Assembly: GCA_947472705.1 (NCBI GenBank) | Contig: CANJDA010000128.1 | Location: 1-6,183, forward strand | DNA: 6,183 nt | Reading direction: 5' to 3' | From: Flavobacteriaceae bacterium | GTDB taxonomy: Bacteria; Bacteroidota; Bacteroidia; Flavobacteriales; Flavobacteriaceae | In this document: one piece after another, positions 1 through 5,833 of the stretch | How positions within the stretch are numbered: position 1 is the stretch's first letter | How the letters are laid out: each line of letters opens with the position of its first letter | Made by a program: the position numbers and the translations under genes | The notes under the pieces: generated by a model | The model's input: the letters and a program-made list of their open reading frames with translations, nothing else | Databases searched by the model: none | Told to the model about the DNA's origin: nothing

Positions 1-78
1 AAATTTGCTTACTGTTTCCTTTACCTGAACTTCAGATAAAACGGGATTTAAGATGAAAACAGTTTCGTAATGATTCAT
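1..78 (-). CDS. rpsF: 30S ribosomal protein S6, 5' end only
   Basis: The minus strand opens with an ATG at 78-76 and reads 26 codons without a stop to the window edge, starting MNHYETVFILNPVLSE and continuing VQVKETVSKF. This matches the N-terminal first beta strand and start of helix 1 of bacterial S6 (the typical M-x-x-Y-E-T-x-F-I-L-x-P start). S6 is a small-subunit protein that binds 16S rRNA as a heterodimer with S18. In Bacteroidota rpsF normally heads an rpsF-rpsR-rplI operon, which would continue beyond the left edge. A consensus Bacteroidota promoter lies just upstream at 109-138, which supports this start. The gene is divergent from the response regulator to its right. The identification rests on 26 residues, but they are very characteristic. 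The gene is partial because of the window boundary, not because it is broken. Confidence 0.9.
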   Translation of the reverse strand, partial: MNHYETVFILNPVLSEVQVKETVSKF

Positions 79-108
79 AATAATTATGATTAAATTTTAA
101 ATTGGGCG

Positions 109-138
109 CGAAGATATAAAATACATTTTAATTAACAA
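109..138 (-). promoter_or_regulatory. Bacteroidota-type promoter of rpsF
   Basis: On the minus strand, TTG at 138-136 is followed after exactly 19 nt by TATCTTCG at 116-109. This fits the -33 TTG and -7 TAnnTTTG elements with one mismatch (C for T at the third T). Transcription would begin at about 102-105, giving a leader of roughly 25 nt before the rpsF ATG at 78. A strong promoter is expected for a ribosomal protein operon. The -33 element overlaps the ATG at 138 of the divergent reading frame, which argues against that ATG being the regulator's start. Confidence 0.65.
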
Positions 139-206
139 TGCCATTACACTACAAATCGTCTAAAAGTATAAAATATCGTTTAAAAGCAAAAAAAATCGAC
201 AAAACG

Positions 207-236
207 TTAGGTGGTTTCAAAAAAACTATATATTTT
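207..236 (+). promoter_or_regulatory. Possible weak promoter of the response regulator
   Basis: TATATTTT at 229-236 resembles the -7 TAnnTTTG element without the final G, and TTAG at 207-210, 18 nt upstream, resembles the -33 TTTG. This is the best plus-strand match between the rpsF promoter and the ATG at 267, and would give a leader of about 25 nt. Both boxes are degenerate and the region is AT-rich, so chance similarity is quite possible. Apart from this and the rpsF promoter, the 188-nt gap from 79 to 266 shows nothing else that I can support. Confidence 0.25.
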
Positions 237-266
237 TACATCACCAAATCTATAATAAATAATATT

Positions 267-962
267 ATGAAACTAAATTGTGTCGTTGTAGATGATAGTT
301 CCATCCAAAGGATGATCATCGCAAAGTTAGTAAATAATCACCCGAATTTACATTTAGTAGGTGATTTTTCAAATGCAATTGAGGCTAAAAATTGCATGTC
401 GGTTCATACTGTTGACTTAATTTTTCTCGATATTGAGATGCCAGTCATCAGTGGTTTTGATTTTTTAGACGGATTGAAAGTAAAGCCTCAAATTATTTTT
501 ATCACATCAAAAGCAGAGTATGCCATGAAGGCATTCGATTATGACGCTACGGACTACCTACAGAAACCGATAGCTTTAGATCGATTTAATGCATCTGTTC
601 GTAGAGCAATGGATTTCCATATGCTCAAAAAAGAAAATCAAGAAGAAGAAGGAGAACATATCTTCATTAAAAGTAATCTCAAAAAACTTAAAGTGTATAC
701 TAATAAGATTAAGTGGATTGAAGCTTATGGAGATTATGTAAAAGTAGTTACTGAAGAAGATAGCAACTTGGTGCTTTCTACTATGAAATCCTTTGAGAAA
801 GATTTGTCAAAAGATAAATTTATCAGAGTTCACAAATCCTATATCATTAATATAGACAAAGTGGAGCGATTTAATAGTAAGTTTGCTGAGATTGGAGTCA
901 CTAAAATCCCTCTGAGTCGAAACAAAAAAGAAGACTTAATTAAAGCCTTAGCGATTGCTTAA
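267..962 (+). CDS. LytTR-family DNA-binding response regulator (orphan)
   Basis: This is a cytoplasmic two-component response regulator of 231 aa. Residues 1-120 form a receiver domain with the acidic pair D9-D10, phosphoacceptor D55 in LIFLDIEMP, switch residue T80 and the K100-P101 pair. After an acidic linker (KKENQEEEGE, 121-130) comes a LytTR DNA-binding domain (about 131-231) with the hallmark FIRVHKSYIIN at 185-195. Phosphorylation of D55 by a histidine kinase should control DNA binding, as in AlgR, AgrA and LytR relatives, but no kinase gene is in the window and the target genes are unknown. The frame is open back to an ATG at 138. I chose the ATG at 267 because the receiver fold begins directly there (MKLNCVVVDD), the extra 43 residues are lysine-rich and low in complexity, and the upstream ATG lies in the rpsF promoter. 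The stop codon interlocks with that of convergent priA. Confidence 0.9.
   Translation: MKLNCVVVDDSSIQRMIIAKLVNNHPNLHLVGDFSNAIEAKNCMSVHTVDLIFLDIEMPVISGFDFLDGLKVKPQIIFITSKAEYAMKAFDYDATDYLQKPIALDRFNASVRRAMDFHMLKKENQEEEGEHIFIKSNLKKLKVYTNKIKWIEAYGDYVKVVTEEDSNLVLSTMKSFEKDLSKDKFIRVHKSYIINIDKVERFNSKFAEIGVTKIPLSRNKKEDLIKALAIA
924..949 (-). terminator. Possible intrinsic terminator of the priA operon, inside the regulator gene
   Basis: On the minus strand, AAGGCTT (949-943), loop TAATT (942-938) and AAGTCTT (937-931) form a 7-bp stem containing one G-U wobble, followed by C and six U (929-924). It begins 10 nt after the priA stop. The wobble pair exists only in the minus-strand RNA; in plus-strand RNA it would be an A-C mismatch, so the element is directional. 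The stem is short and AU-rich, so it may be inefficient. It lies entirely within the last codons of the response regulator. Confidence 0.4.
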
Positions 963-3415
963 TAAAAATCTACATTTACAGTTACTTTAATTGTTCTGTA
1001 TTGTGCAACCATATCAAAACTATTCAGTACTTTCTGAATAGTTTTTTTTGTGCCTTGAAGACTAGTTTCACTTGGTATTTTAATCATAAGAGTTCGGATA
1101 TACTCATTTCTAATCCTGCTAATAGCTGGTTCTTCAGGGCCAAGTACAGGAATAGTTAGATTTTGTTGCAATACTTGATACAGCCACATAGAGCCTTCTT
1201 TCAGTTTATCAAAATCACGATGTTTTAATGTCAATCGAATTAAACGATAGAAAGGTGGATAAAAATAAATTTTTCTTTCATATAATTGCTCTTTGTACAT
1301 TCCTTCATAATCATTATTGGTCACTTGTTGAATAATGTTATGTAACGGATTATAGGTTTGTATAATTACTTTTCCTCTTTTTTCAGAGCGTCCTGCTCTA
1401 CCCGCCACTTGTGTCATCATTTGATAACTTCTTTCAAAGGCACGAAAATTGGGATGATACAACATATTATCAGCATTCATAATCCCTACGAGAGATACGT
1501 TATCAAAATCCAACCCTTTTGCCAGCATTTGAGTTCCCACCAGTACATCAATTTCCCGATTCTTAAACCCGTCAATGATTTTCTCAAAACTATACTTGCC
1601 ACGTGTAGTGTCTTGATCCATGCGTTTTATATTCTTATTTGGAAACAATTCAGCCAATTCCAACTCAATTTGCTCTGTTCCGAAACCTTTAGTTTCAATA
1701 TCAACACTTGAGCAAACATGACAGTTTGTTGGTTTGGCCATATGATAACCACAATAATGACAACGCAATTGATTTTTATATTTATGAAAAGTTAAACTTA
1801 CGTCACATTGAGGGCATTGTGGCACATGACCACAAGTCATGCATTCTAAAACTGGAGAAAAGCCTCTTCGGTTTTGAAACAAAATTACTTGCTCGCCATT
1901 TGCAAAGGCTTCAGTAATAGTATCAATAAGTGTTAGGCTGAAATGCCCTTTCATCTTTTTTCTGAAATAATTATCTTTTAAATCAACCAATTCAATTTCA
2001 GGCATGGGGACATTCCCAAAACGTTCTTTTAAAGTAACTAAACCAAATTTTCCAGAAGTGGCATTAAAATAAGTTTCTATGCTTGGAGTAGCCGAACCTA
2101 GCAACACTTTTGATTTATGCGAATTTGCCAAAACTATTGCAGTATCTCGAGCATGATAACGTGGAGCCGGATCTTGTTGTTTAAAGGTTTGTTCATGTTC
2201 TTCATCCACTATGATAAGCCCTAAGTTAGAAAAAGGCAAGAATAAAGCTGACCTTGCTCCAATTACAATCATAGCTTTTTCAGAAGAATTTAAAACTTGA
2301 TTCCAAACTTCAACCCTTTCGTTATTACTGTATTTAGAGTGAAAAACAGCTACTTTGTTGCCAAAATAAGCTGTCAATCTGGTTACCAATTGTGTTGTCA
2401 ATGCAATTTCAGGCAATAAATACAAAACTTGGTTGCCTTGTTCAATATACTTTTCTATGAGTTTAGTGTATATTTCTGTTTTTCCACTGGATGTGACGCC
2501 GTGAAGTAAACAAACCTCTTTTTCTCCAAATACATTTTCAATTTCATTAAAAGCACTTTGTTGTGCTTTACTTAATAAAAGTTCATTGTCATTTTTATTT
2601 TTATCAAAATTTACACGATCCTCTTGTATGTAAAACTCTTCAAAAACACCTTTATCTACCAATGCTTTCACAATAGCTACTGAAGCTCGGGATACTTCGG
2701 TGAGTTGTTTTACCGTAATTGGCTTTCTCTCTTGTGCCTGTAGTTGAAAATACTGTAATACCAATTCTTTTTGTTTGATAGCATTTTTATTAAAATTATC
2801 GAGTAATGCTATTAGATTTTCTTCCAATTGGTATTGTTCTTGTAAACGAATATAGCGAATAAACTTAGGTTTGTATTCCTCATGAATTTCTTCATGAAGC
2901 GAAATAATATTTTTGCTAATCAGTTTTTGGATTACTGGCAAAACCGTTTTTTTATTGAGGATATCAATTATGTTTTGAATTTTTAACGAAGATTGATGCT
3001 GCATGGCTTCATAAATTAAAAACTCATCATCTGACAATTCAGATTCATCAACAAACGTTTCTTTGCATTGTGAAATTATTGTTTCACTTTCTAATAATAA
3101 AGCCGAAGGCAAAGCCCCTCGATATACATCTCCAATGTTGCACATATAATAGGAAGCAATCCAAAACCAAAGATTGATTTGGAATTCGTTTACAATTGGT
3201 ATATCGTCTAGGAGTTGTTGAATTTCTTTAGCTTCATAAAGTGTTGGTGGATTTTGATGCAAATCAACAACCAAAGCCGTGTAGATTTTGTTTTTACCAA
3301 AAGGAACTGCCACACGAATTCCTTTTTTAATATTCGAGTATTCAGATTCTGAAACTCTGTACGTGAAAGTTTTAGGTAAAGAAAGCGGAATGATAACTTC
3401 AATAAAATAATTCAT
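959..3415 (-). CDS. priA: Primosomal protein N', replication restart helicase PriA
   Basis: PriA is a 3'-to-5' superfamily 2 DNA helicase that recognises stalled or repaired forks and starts reloading of the replicative helicase. The 818-aa protein is full length; E. coli PriA is about 730 aa and Bacteroidota versions are longer. Residues 1-105 resemble the 3'-DNA-binding domain, and a variable helical or winged-helix region follows to about 280. Helicase motifs are intact: Walker A GVTSSGKT (306-313), DEEH (404-407), GSATP (440-444), VGTQMLAKGLDF (626-637) and QVAGRAGR (669-676). Eight cysteines in four CxxC pairs (525/528, 534/537, 552/555, 565/568) form the two-zinc module between the helicase lobes. 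The C-terminal domain ends with VTVNVDFY. It is the last gene of the cluster, 10 nt after the DUF2147 gene, with no clear Shine-Dalgarno. The start agrees with the conserved N-terminus (YFIEVIIPLSLPKTFTYR). Confidence 0.97.
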   Translation of the reverse strand: MNYFIEVIIPLSLPKTFTYRVSESEYSNIKKGIRVAVPFGKNKIYTALVVDLHQNPPTLYEAKEIQQLLDDIPIVNEFQINLWFWIASYYMCNIGDVYRGALPSALLLESETIISQCKETFVDESELSDDEFLIYEAMQHQSSLKIQNIIDILNKKTVLPVIQKLISKNIISLHEEIHEEYKPKFIRYIRLQEQYQLEENLIALLDNFNKNAIKQKELVLQYFQLQAQERKPITVKQLTEVSRASVAIVKALVDKGVFEEFYIQEDRVNFDKNKNDNELLLSKAQQSAFNEIENVFGEKEVCLLHGVTSSGKTEIYTKLIEKYIEQGNQVLYLLPEIALTTQLVTRLTAYFGNKVAVFHSKYSNNERVEVWNQVLNSSEKAMIVIGARSALFLPFSNLGLIIVDEEHEQTFKQQDPAPRYHARDTAIVLANSHKSKVLLGSATPSIETYFNATSGKFGLVTLKERFGNVPMPEIELVDLKDNYFRKKMKGHFSLTLIDTITEAFANGEQVILFQNRRGFSPVLECMTCGHVPQCPQCDVSLTFHKYKNQLRCHYCGYHMAKPTNCHVCSSVDIETKGFGTEQIELELAELFPNKNIKRMDQDTTRGKYSFEKIIDGFKNREIDVLVGTQMLAKGLDFDNVSLVGIMNADNMLYHPNFRAFERSYQMMTQVAGRAGRSEKRGKVIIQTYNPLHNIIQQVTNNDYEGMYKEQLYERKIYFYPPFYRLIRLTLKHRDFDKLKEGSMWLYQVLQQNLTIPVLGPEEPAISRIRNEYIRTLMIKIPSETSLQGTKKTIQKVLNSFDMVAQYRTIKVTVNVDFY
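1016..1049 (+). terminator. Intrinsic terminator of the response regulator, inside priA
   Basis: AAAACTATTCAG (1016-1027) pairs perfectly with CTGAATAGTTTT (1034-1045) around a 6-nt loop TACTTT, and the eight consecutive T at 1042-1049 overlap the stem end and continue past it. This is a good Rho-independent terminator in the plus direction, 53 nt after the regulator's stop. In the minus direction the hairpin is followed by TTTTG and no longer U-run, so it should act mainly on plus-strand transcripts. The bases also encode priA residues near KKTIQKVLNSF (790-800). Confidence 0.7.
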
Positions 3416-3425
3416 TTGATATAGA

Positions 3426-3851
3426 CTACTTTACTCTAATCCATGTTTGTGATCTCCCAAAAAGCGTAATGCCAATATAGCCACGAATTATTAATTTATC
3501 TTTTCCATCTAATGTAATTTTGCAGTGATATGTTTGGCCAGTCTTTGTATCAATTACTTTTCCTCCCTCATAATTGCCCTCTTTTTTAATTAAACCTTTG
3601 ATAACAGTTAATCCTAATATAGGTTTGTTTTTATCTTCTCCTTCACATTTTTCACATTTAAGGTGCTTTTTATCTGGATCAAGAATTTCAATAACCTTTC
3701 CGTAAACTTTACCTTTATGTTCAAAAATTTCTACTATGCCTTTTTCCTTTCCAGTAACATCATCAATAGTCTTCCATTTTCCAAATATTGTTTGTGATAA
3801 ACTTATTTGACAAAGAAAAAACGAAAAAAATAAAAGTGTTTTTAACTTCAT
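3426..3851 (-). CDS. DUF2147 family exported protein
   Basis: This is a 141-aa protein with a Sec signal peptide: MKLK, a hydrophobic stretch at 5-18, and probable cleavage between S19 and Q20. Cys14 is preceded by Leu, not a small residue, so it is unlikely to be a lipoprotein. The mature part (about 122 aa) shows DUF2147 features: an N-terminal G-x-W (FGKWKTIDD, W26), E-K-G-I-V-E-I, VYGKVIEILDP, a CEKCEG motif (C66, C69) followed by KPILGL, and a C-terminal R-x-x-x-W (W137). The family's function is not established. The sequence suggests a small beta-rich periplasmic or surface protein, and the CxxC could be redox-active or metal-binding, which is inference. Its ATG overlaps the TGA of the upstream YihY-family gene (ATGA), suggesting translational coupling, and priA follows after 10 nt. 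The family call is firm, the role unknown. Confidence 0.88.
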   Translation of the reverse strand: MKLKTLLFFSFFLCQISLSQTIFGKWKTIDDVTGKEKGIVEIFEHKGKVYGKVIEILDPDKKHLKCEKCEGEDKNKPILGLTVIKGLIKKEGNYEGGKVIDTKTGQTYHCKITLDGKDKLIIRGYIGITLFGRSQTWIRVK

Positions 3852-4792
3852 TGATTGTCTAATTCATTTTGTTTCACACGTTTGATGTGTTGAATGGAAG
3901 CATTTAAATCAAAACCTAAAAGCAACACCATACAGTTTATCCAAATATAAAACATAACCACTAATAAAGTCCCAATAGAACCATATAACTCATTGTATTT
4001 AGAAAACTTGACTACCCAAATCCCAAAGAAATAGGATAATATAATGATTAAAATAGTAGTAAATACAGAGCCTATTGAAATAAATGGTCTCTTTTTGTCA
4101 TGTTTGATCCCAAATTTAAACAATATAGAAGTTGTCATTAAAATCATTAATATCACAAATAAATAACGTCCCATTTCTATCAATGGGATGCTACTTGACA
4201 AAACATCCTGAATTTTGGTTTTCTGAATAAACACCTCAAAGATTACTATAGCTGCCACTGTTATTAACAAAACAAAAGATAACATAATTGATAACCCGAG
4301 TGCAACCAAATATTGCCTGATAAACTTACGCTTGAACGTAATATGCAAATGATGTGAACTTTCAAAACCACCCAGAATTGCATTTACACCATTGGTCATC
4401 AATAAAATAGCCATTAAGAAACCTGTAGACAATAAACCACTATGACTGTTATGCAAAATATCATTGATAATTTTATAAATAGCATCGTAGGTTGTAGGGG
4501 GCACACTCTGTTGTACAAATCCTAAAAAATCCTTCTGAAATCCTTCGATGGGTATATACGGAATAAGGTTAAGAATGAAAAGCATGAATGGAAAAAGTGC
4601 CATAAAAAAACTCCATGCAATAGCTGCTGCGCGATAAGAGATTTCACCTTCAACAATTCCAACGATATAAATATCAATTAATTCATATAAAGACAAACCA
4701 TGAAGCCAAGGCAACTTTATTTTTTGAAGCAAATAAACAAGCTGTTTTATAACAGGTAGTTTGATAAATTTATTTTCTGATGTAGCTGACAT
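3848..4792 (-). CDS. YihY/BrkB-family inner membrane protein
   Basis: This is a 314-aa polytopic membrane protein with about six hydrophobic segments, near residues 56-80, 118-140, 160-188, 208-226, 236-264 and 274-295. Family signatures are GEISYRAAAIAWSFFMALFPF (49-69) and the C-terminal YGSIG (270-274) leading into a last helix that ends LLLGFDLNA. These match the YihY/UPF0761 (BrkB, formerly mis-called ribonuclease BN) family. The N-terminal 50 residues and the basic C-terminus (HIKRVKQNELDNQ) should be cytoplasmic. The biochemical role is not settled; a transporter or envelope function has been proposed for relatives. RNase activity should not be inferred from the old name. The ATG follows directly after the nadC stop (TAA then ATG, no gap), and its own stop overlaps the DUF2147 start by 4 nt, so it is almost certainly cotranscribed and likely translated by reinitiation. 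Length is typical of the family. Confidence 0.92.
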   Translation of the reverse strand: MSATSENKFIKLPVIKQLVYLLQKIKLPWLHGLSLYELIDIYIVGIVEGEISYRAAAIAWSFFMALFPFMLFILNLIPYIPIEGFQKDFLGFVQQSVPPTTYDAIYKIINDILHNSHSGLLSTGFLMAILLMTNGVNAILGGFESSHHLHITFKRKFIRQYLVALGLSIMLSFVLLITVAAIVIFEVFIQKTKIQDVLSSSIPLIEMGRYLFVILMILMTTSILFKFGIKHDKKRPFISIGSVFTTILIIILSYFFGIWVVKFSKYNELYGSIGTLLVVMFYIWINCMVLLLGFDLNASIQHIKRVKQNELDNQ

Positions 4793-5650
4793 TTAAAAGG
4801 CTTTTAAACTTAAATCCATATTGTAAACCGAATGTGTCAAAGCACCCGATGATATAAAATCTACACCACATTCAGCATATTGACGAATGGTTTTTTCATT
4901 AATATTTCCTGATGATTCTGTTAAACATCTATCCCCAATAAGTACAACCGCTTTTTCGGTATCTTCAAAATTGAAGTTATCAATCAAGATTCTATTCACT
5001 CCTTCGTTTTGAAGAATTTCCTCAATTTCCTGGAGATTTCTAGCTTCAACAATTATTTTTAAATCAAGCTTATTATTTTTTAAAAACTCTTTGGTCTTAG
5101 TAATAGCATCAGTAATGCCTCCTGCAAAGTCATTGTGATTGTCTTTCAACATAATCATATCATACAAAGCAAAACGATGGTTTTCACCGCCTCCTATTTT
5201 TACCGCCCATTTTTCACAAGCTCTAAAGCCTGGAGTGGTTTTGCGAGTATCTAAAATCTTGGTTTTAGTTCCTTCCAAAAGCTTTGCATATTGATTGGTT
5301 TTGGTAGCAATAGCCGACATTCTTTGCATCGAATTTAAAACCAAACGCTCCGCTTTTAAAATTGATTGTGAACTGCCTGAAACATGAAAAACTACATCGC
5401 CATGTTTGACTGTTGAACCATCCTGAATAAAGATTTCCATTTCCAAAGTAGGATCTACATTTTCAAAAATTATTTTGGCAAATTCAACTCCTGCAATTAT
5501 ACCGTTGTCTTTTACTAAAAGTTTGGCTTTCCCTTTAGCATCATTAGGAATACAAGCCATCGAACTGTAATCACCTGGACCTATGTCTTCGCGAATTCCA
5601 TTCTGAATAATTATATCTAATTCTCTTTGAAACTGTTGTTCTGAAATCAT
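4793..5650 (-). CDS. nadC: Nicotinate-nucleotide diphosphorylase (carboxylating), quinolinate phosphoribosyltransferase
   Basis: NadC converts quinolinate and PRPP into nicotinate mononucleotide, CO2 and pyrophosphate. It is the last step of de novo pyridine-ring synthesis before the common NAD pathway, and is cytoplasmic. The 285-aa length is normal. The N-terminal open-face sandwich begins with EDIGPGDYSS (21-30), and ERLVLNSMQRMSAIAT (101-116) starts the barrel. Active-site segments are present: DTRKTTPGFR (134-143; R136, K137), GGGENHR (153-159), MLKDNH (167-172), VEARN (201-205), IDNF (223-226), ESSGNI (245-250) and the phosphate-binding ISSGALTHS (266-274). It is first in the minus-strand cluster. 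No nadA or nadB is visible nearby. Translation starts after a short AT-rich leader with no Shine-Dalgarno, and the candidate promoter lies just upstream. Confidence 0.97.
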   Translation of the reverse strand: MISEQQFQRELDIIIQNGIREDIGPGDYSSMACIPNDAKGKAKLLVKDNGIIAGVEFAKIIFENVDPTLEMEIFIQDGSTVKHGDVVFHVSGSSQSILKAERLVLNSMQRMSAIATKTNQYAKLLEGTKTKILDTRKTTPGFRACEKWAVKIGGGENHRFALYDMIMLKDNHNDFAGGITDAITKTKEFLKNNKLDLKIIVEARNLQEIEEILQNEGVNRILIDNFNFEDTEKAVVLIGDRCLTESSGNINEKTIRQYAECGVDFISSGALTHSVYNMDLSLKAF

Positions 5651-5668
5651 TATTTATCTATTGTTTGG

Positions 5669-5699
5669 CTAAAGTACTATATAATTTTTCAATTTGAAA
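5669..5699 (-). promoter_or_regulatory. Probable promoter of the nadC-yihY-DUF2147-priA cluster
   Basis: On the minus strand, TACTTTAG (5676-5669) matches the -7 TAnnTTTG with one change, and TTTC (5699-5696), exactly 19 nt upstream, matches three of four bases of the -33 TTTG. The leader would be only about 12-15 nt. The -33 box lies inside the tandem octamer array and the left arm of the inverted repeat. Moderate to weak support; the spacing is ideal but the region is AT-rich. Confidence 0.4.
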
Positions 5700-5718
5700 A
5701 TTTGAAGATTTGAAGATT
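5692..5718. repeat. Tandem octamer array (ATTTGAAR x3)
   Basis: Three consecutive 8-bp units, ATTTGAAA, ATTTGAAG and ATTTGAAG, occupy 5692-5715, with a partial fourth unit ATT at 5716-5718. The array lies 42 nt upstream of the nadC start and includes the proposed -33 box. The right arm at 5783-5799 holds two inverted copies of the same word. Copy-number change by slippage would alter promoter spacing. Confidence 0.65.
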
Positions 5719-5761
5719 ATTACATCAATGTTAAATTAGAAAACATAATTGCTTTATTAAC

Positions 5762-5777
5762 TTAATTTCCAAATTAA
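5762..5777. promoter_or_regulatory. Operator-like near-palindrome upstream of pyrD
   Basis: TTAATTT (5762-5768), CC, AAATTAA (5771-5777) form a 16-bp two-fold symmetric site. Its centre is about 50 bp upstream of the predicted pyrD transcription start, a position typical of activator sites. In DNA this AT-rich, 7-bp symmetric arms can arise by chance, so the call is tentative and no regulator is assigned. Confidence 0.2.
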
Positions 5778-5783
5778 CACAGC

Positions 5784-5814
5784 TTCAAATTTTCAAATTA
5801 AATATTTACATTTG
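5784..5814 (+). promoter_or_regulatory. Promoter of pyrD
   Basis: TACATTTG at 5807-5814 is an exact match to the Bacteroidota -7 consensus TAnnTTTG and is followed by T. The -33 element is weak: TTC at 5784-5786, 20 nt upstream, in place of TTG. Transcription would begin near 5818-5821, giving a leader of about 15 nt, too short for an attenuator or riboswitch. A weak -33 lying within a repeat arm is compatible with control by a bound regulator. Confidence 0.6.
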
Positions 5815-5833
5815 TAGCACAACACAACAATCC

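Larger units (their letters stand above)
5691..5799. repeat. Perfect 17-bp inverted repeat in the nadC/pyrD intergenic region
   Basis: AATTTGAAAATTTGAAG at 5691-5707 and CTTCAAATTTTCAAATT at 5783-5799 are exact reverse complements, separated by 75 nt. The match stops sharply at both ends of each arm. The left arm covers the proposed nadC -33 box and the right arm covers the -33 region of the pyrD promoter. It could be a paired regulatory site, a cruciform, or two oppositely oriented copies of a dispersed AT-rich repeat. The identity is directly visible; the role is inference. Confidence 0.75.

Noticed and set aside
138..266. N-terminal extension of the response regulator, or a separate small peptide
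   Set aside because: Lysine-rich low-complexity sequence in frame with the regulator; the ATG sits in the rpsF -33 box and the receiver domain starts at 267.
1358..1711. 117-codon plus-strand frame opposite priA
   Set aside because: It lies antisense to the conserved helicase lobe and zinc module of priA, with no recognisable domain; it is a shadow of that coding sequence.
1708..1917. 69-codon plus-strand frame opposite priA
   Set aside because: It is antisense to the priA cysteine-rich region, and its sequence resembles no family I recognise; shadow frame.
3208..3402. 64-codon minus-strand frame overlapping the priA 5' end
   Set aside because: It is an alternative frame of the same strand within the conserved priA N-terminal domain; no independent evidence for a gene or a frameshift.
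3816..3830. Runs of six and seven A in the DUF2147 signal-peptide codons as a phase-variable tract
   Set aside because: They simply encode Phe/Ser residues of the hydrophobic segment (TTT/TTC codons) in AT-rich DNA; the frame is intact and the runs are short.
3848..4792. Calling the YihY-family protein ribonuclease BN (rbn)
   Set aside because: That name was a historical misassignment; the sequence is a six-helix membrane protein with no nuclease motif.
5807..5833. Leader-peptide attenuator or riboswitch before pyrD
   Set aside because: The predicted leader is only about 15 nt with no hairpin or small frame; there is no room for such control.
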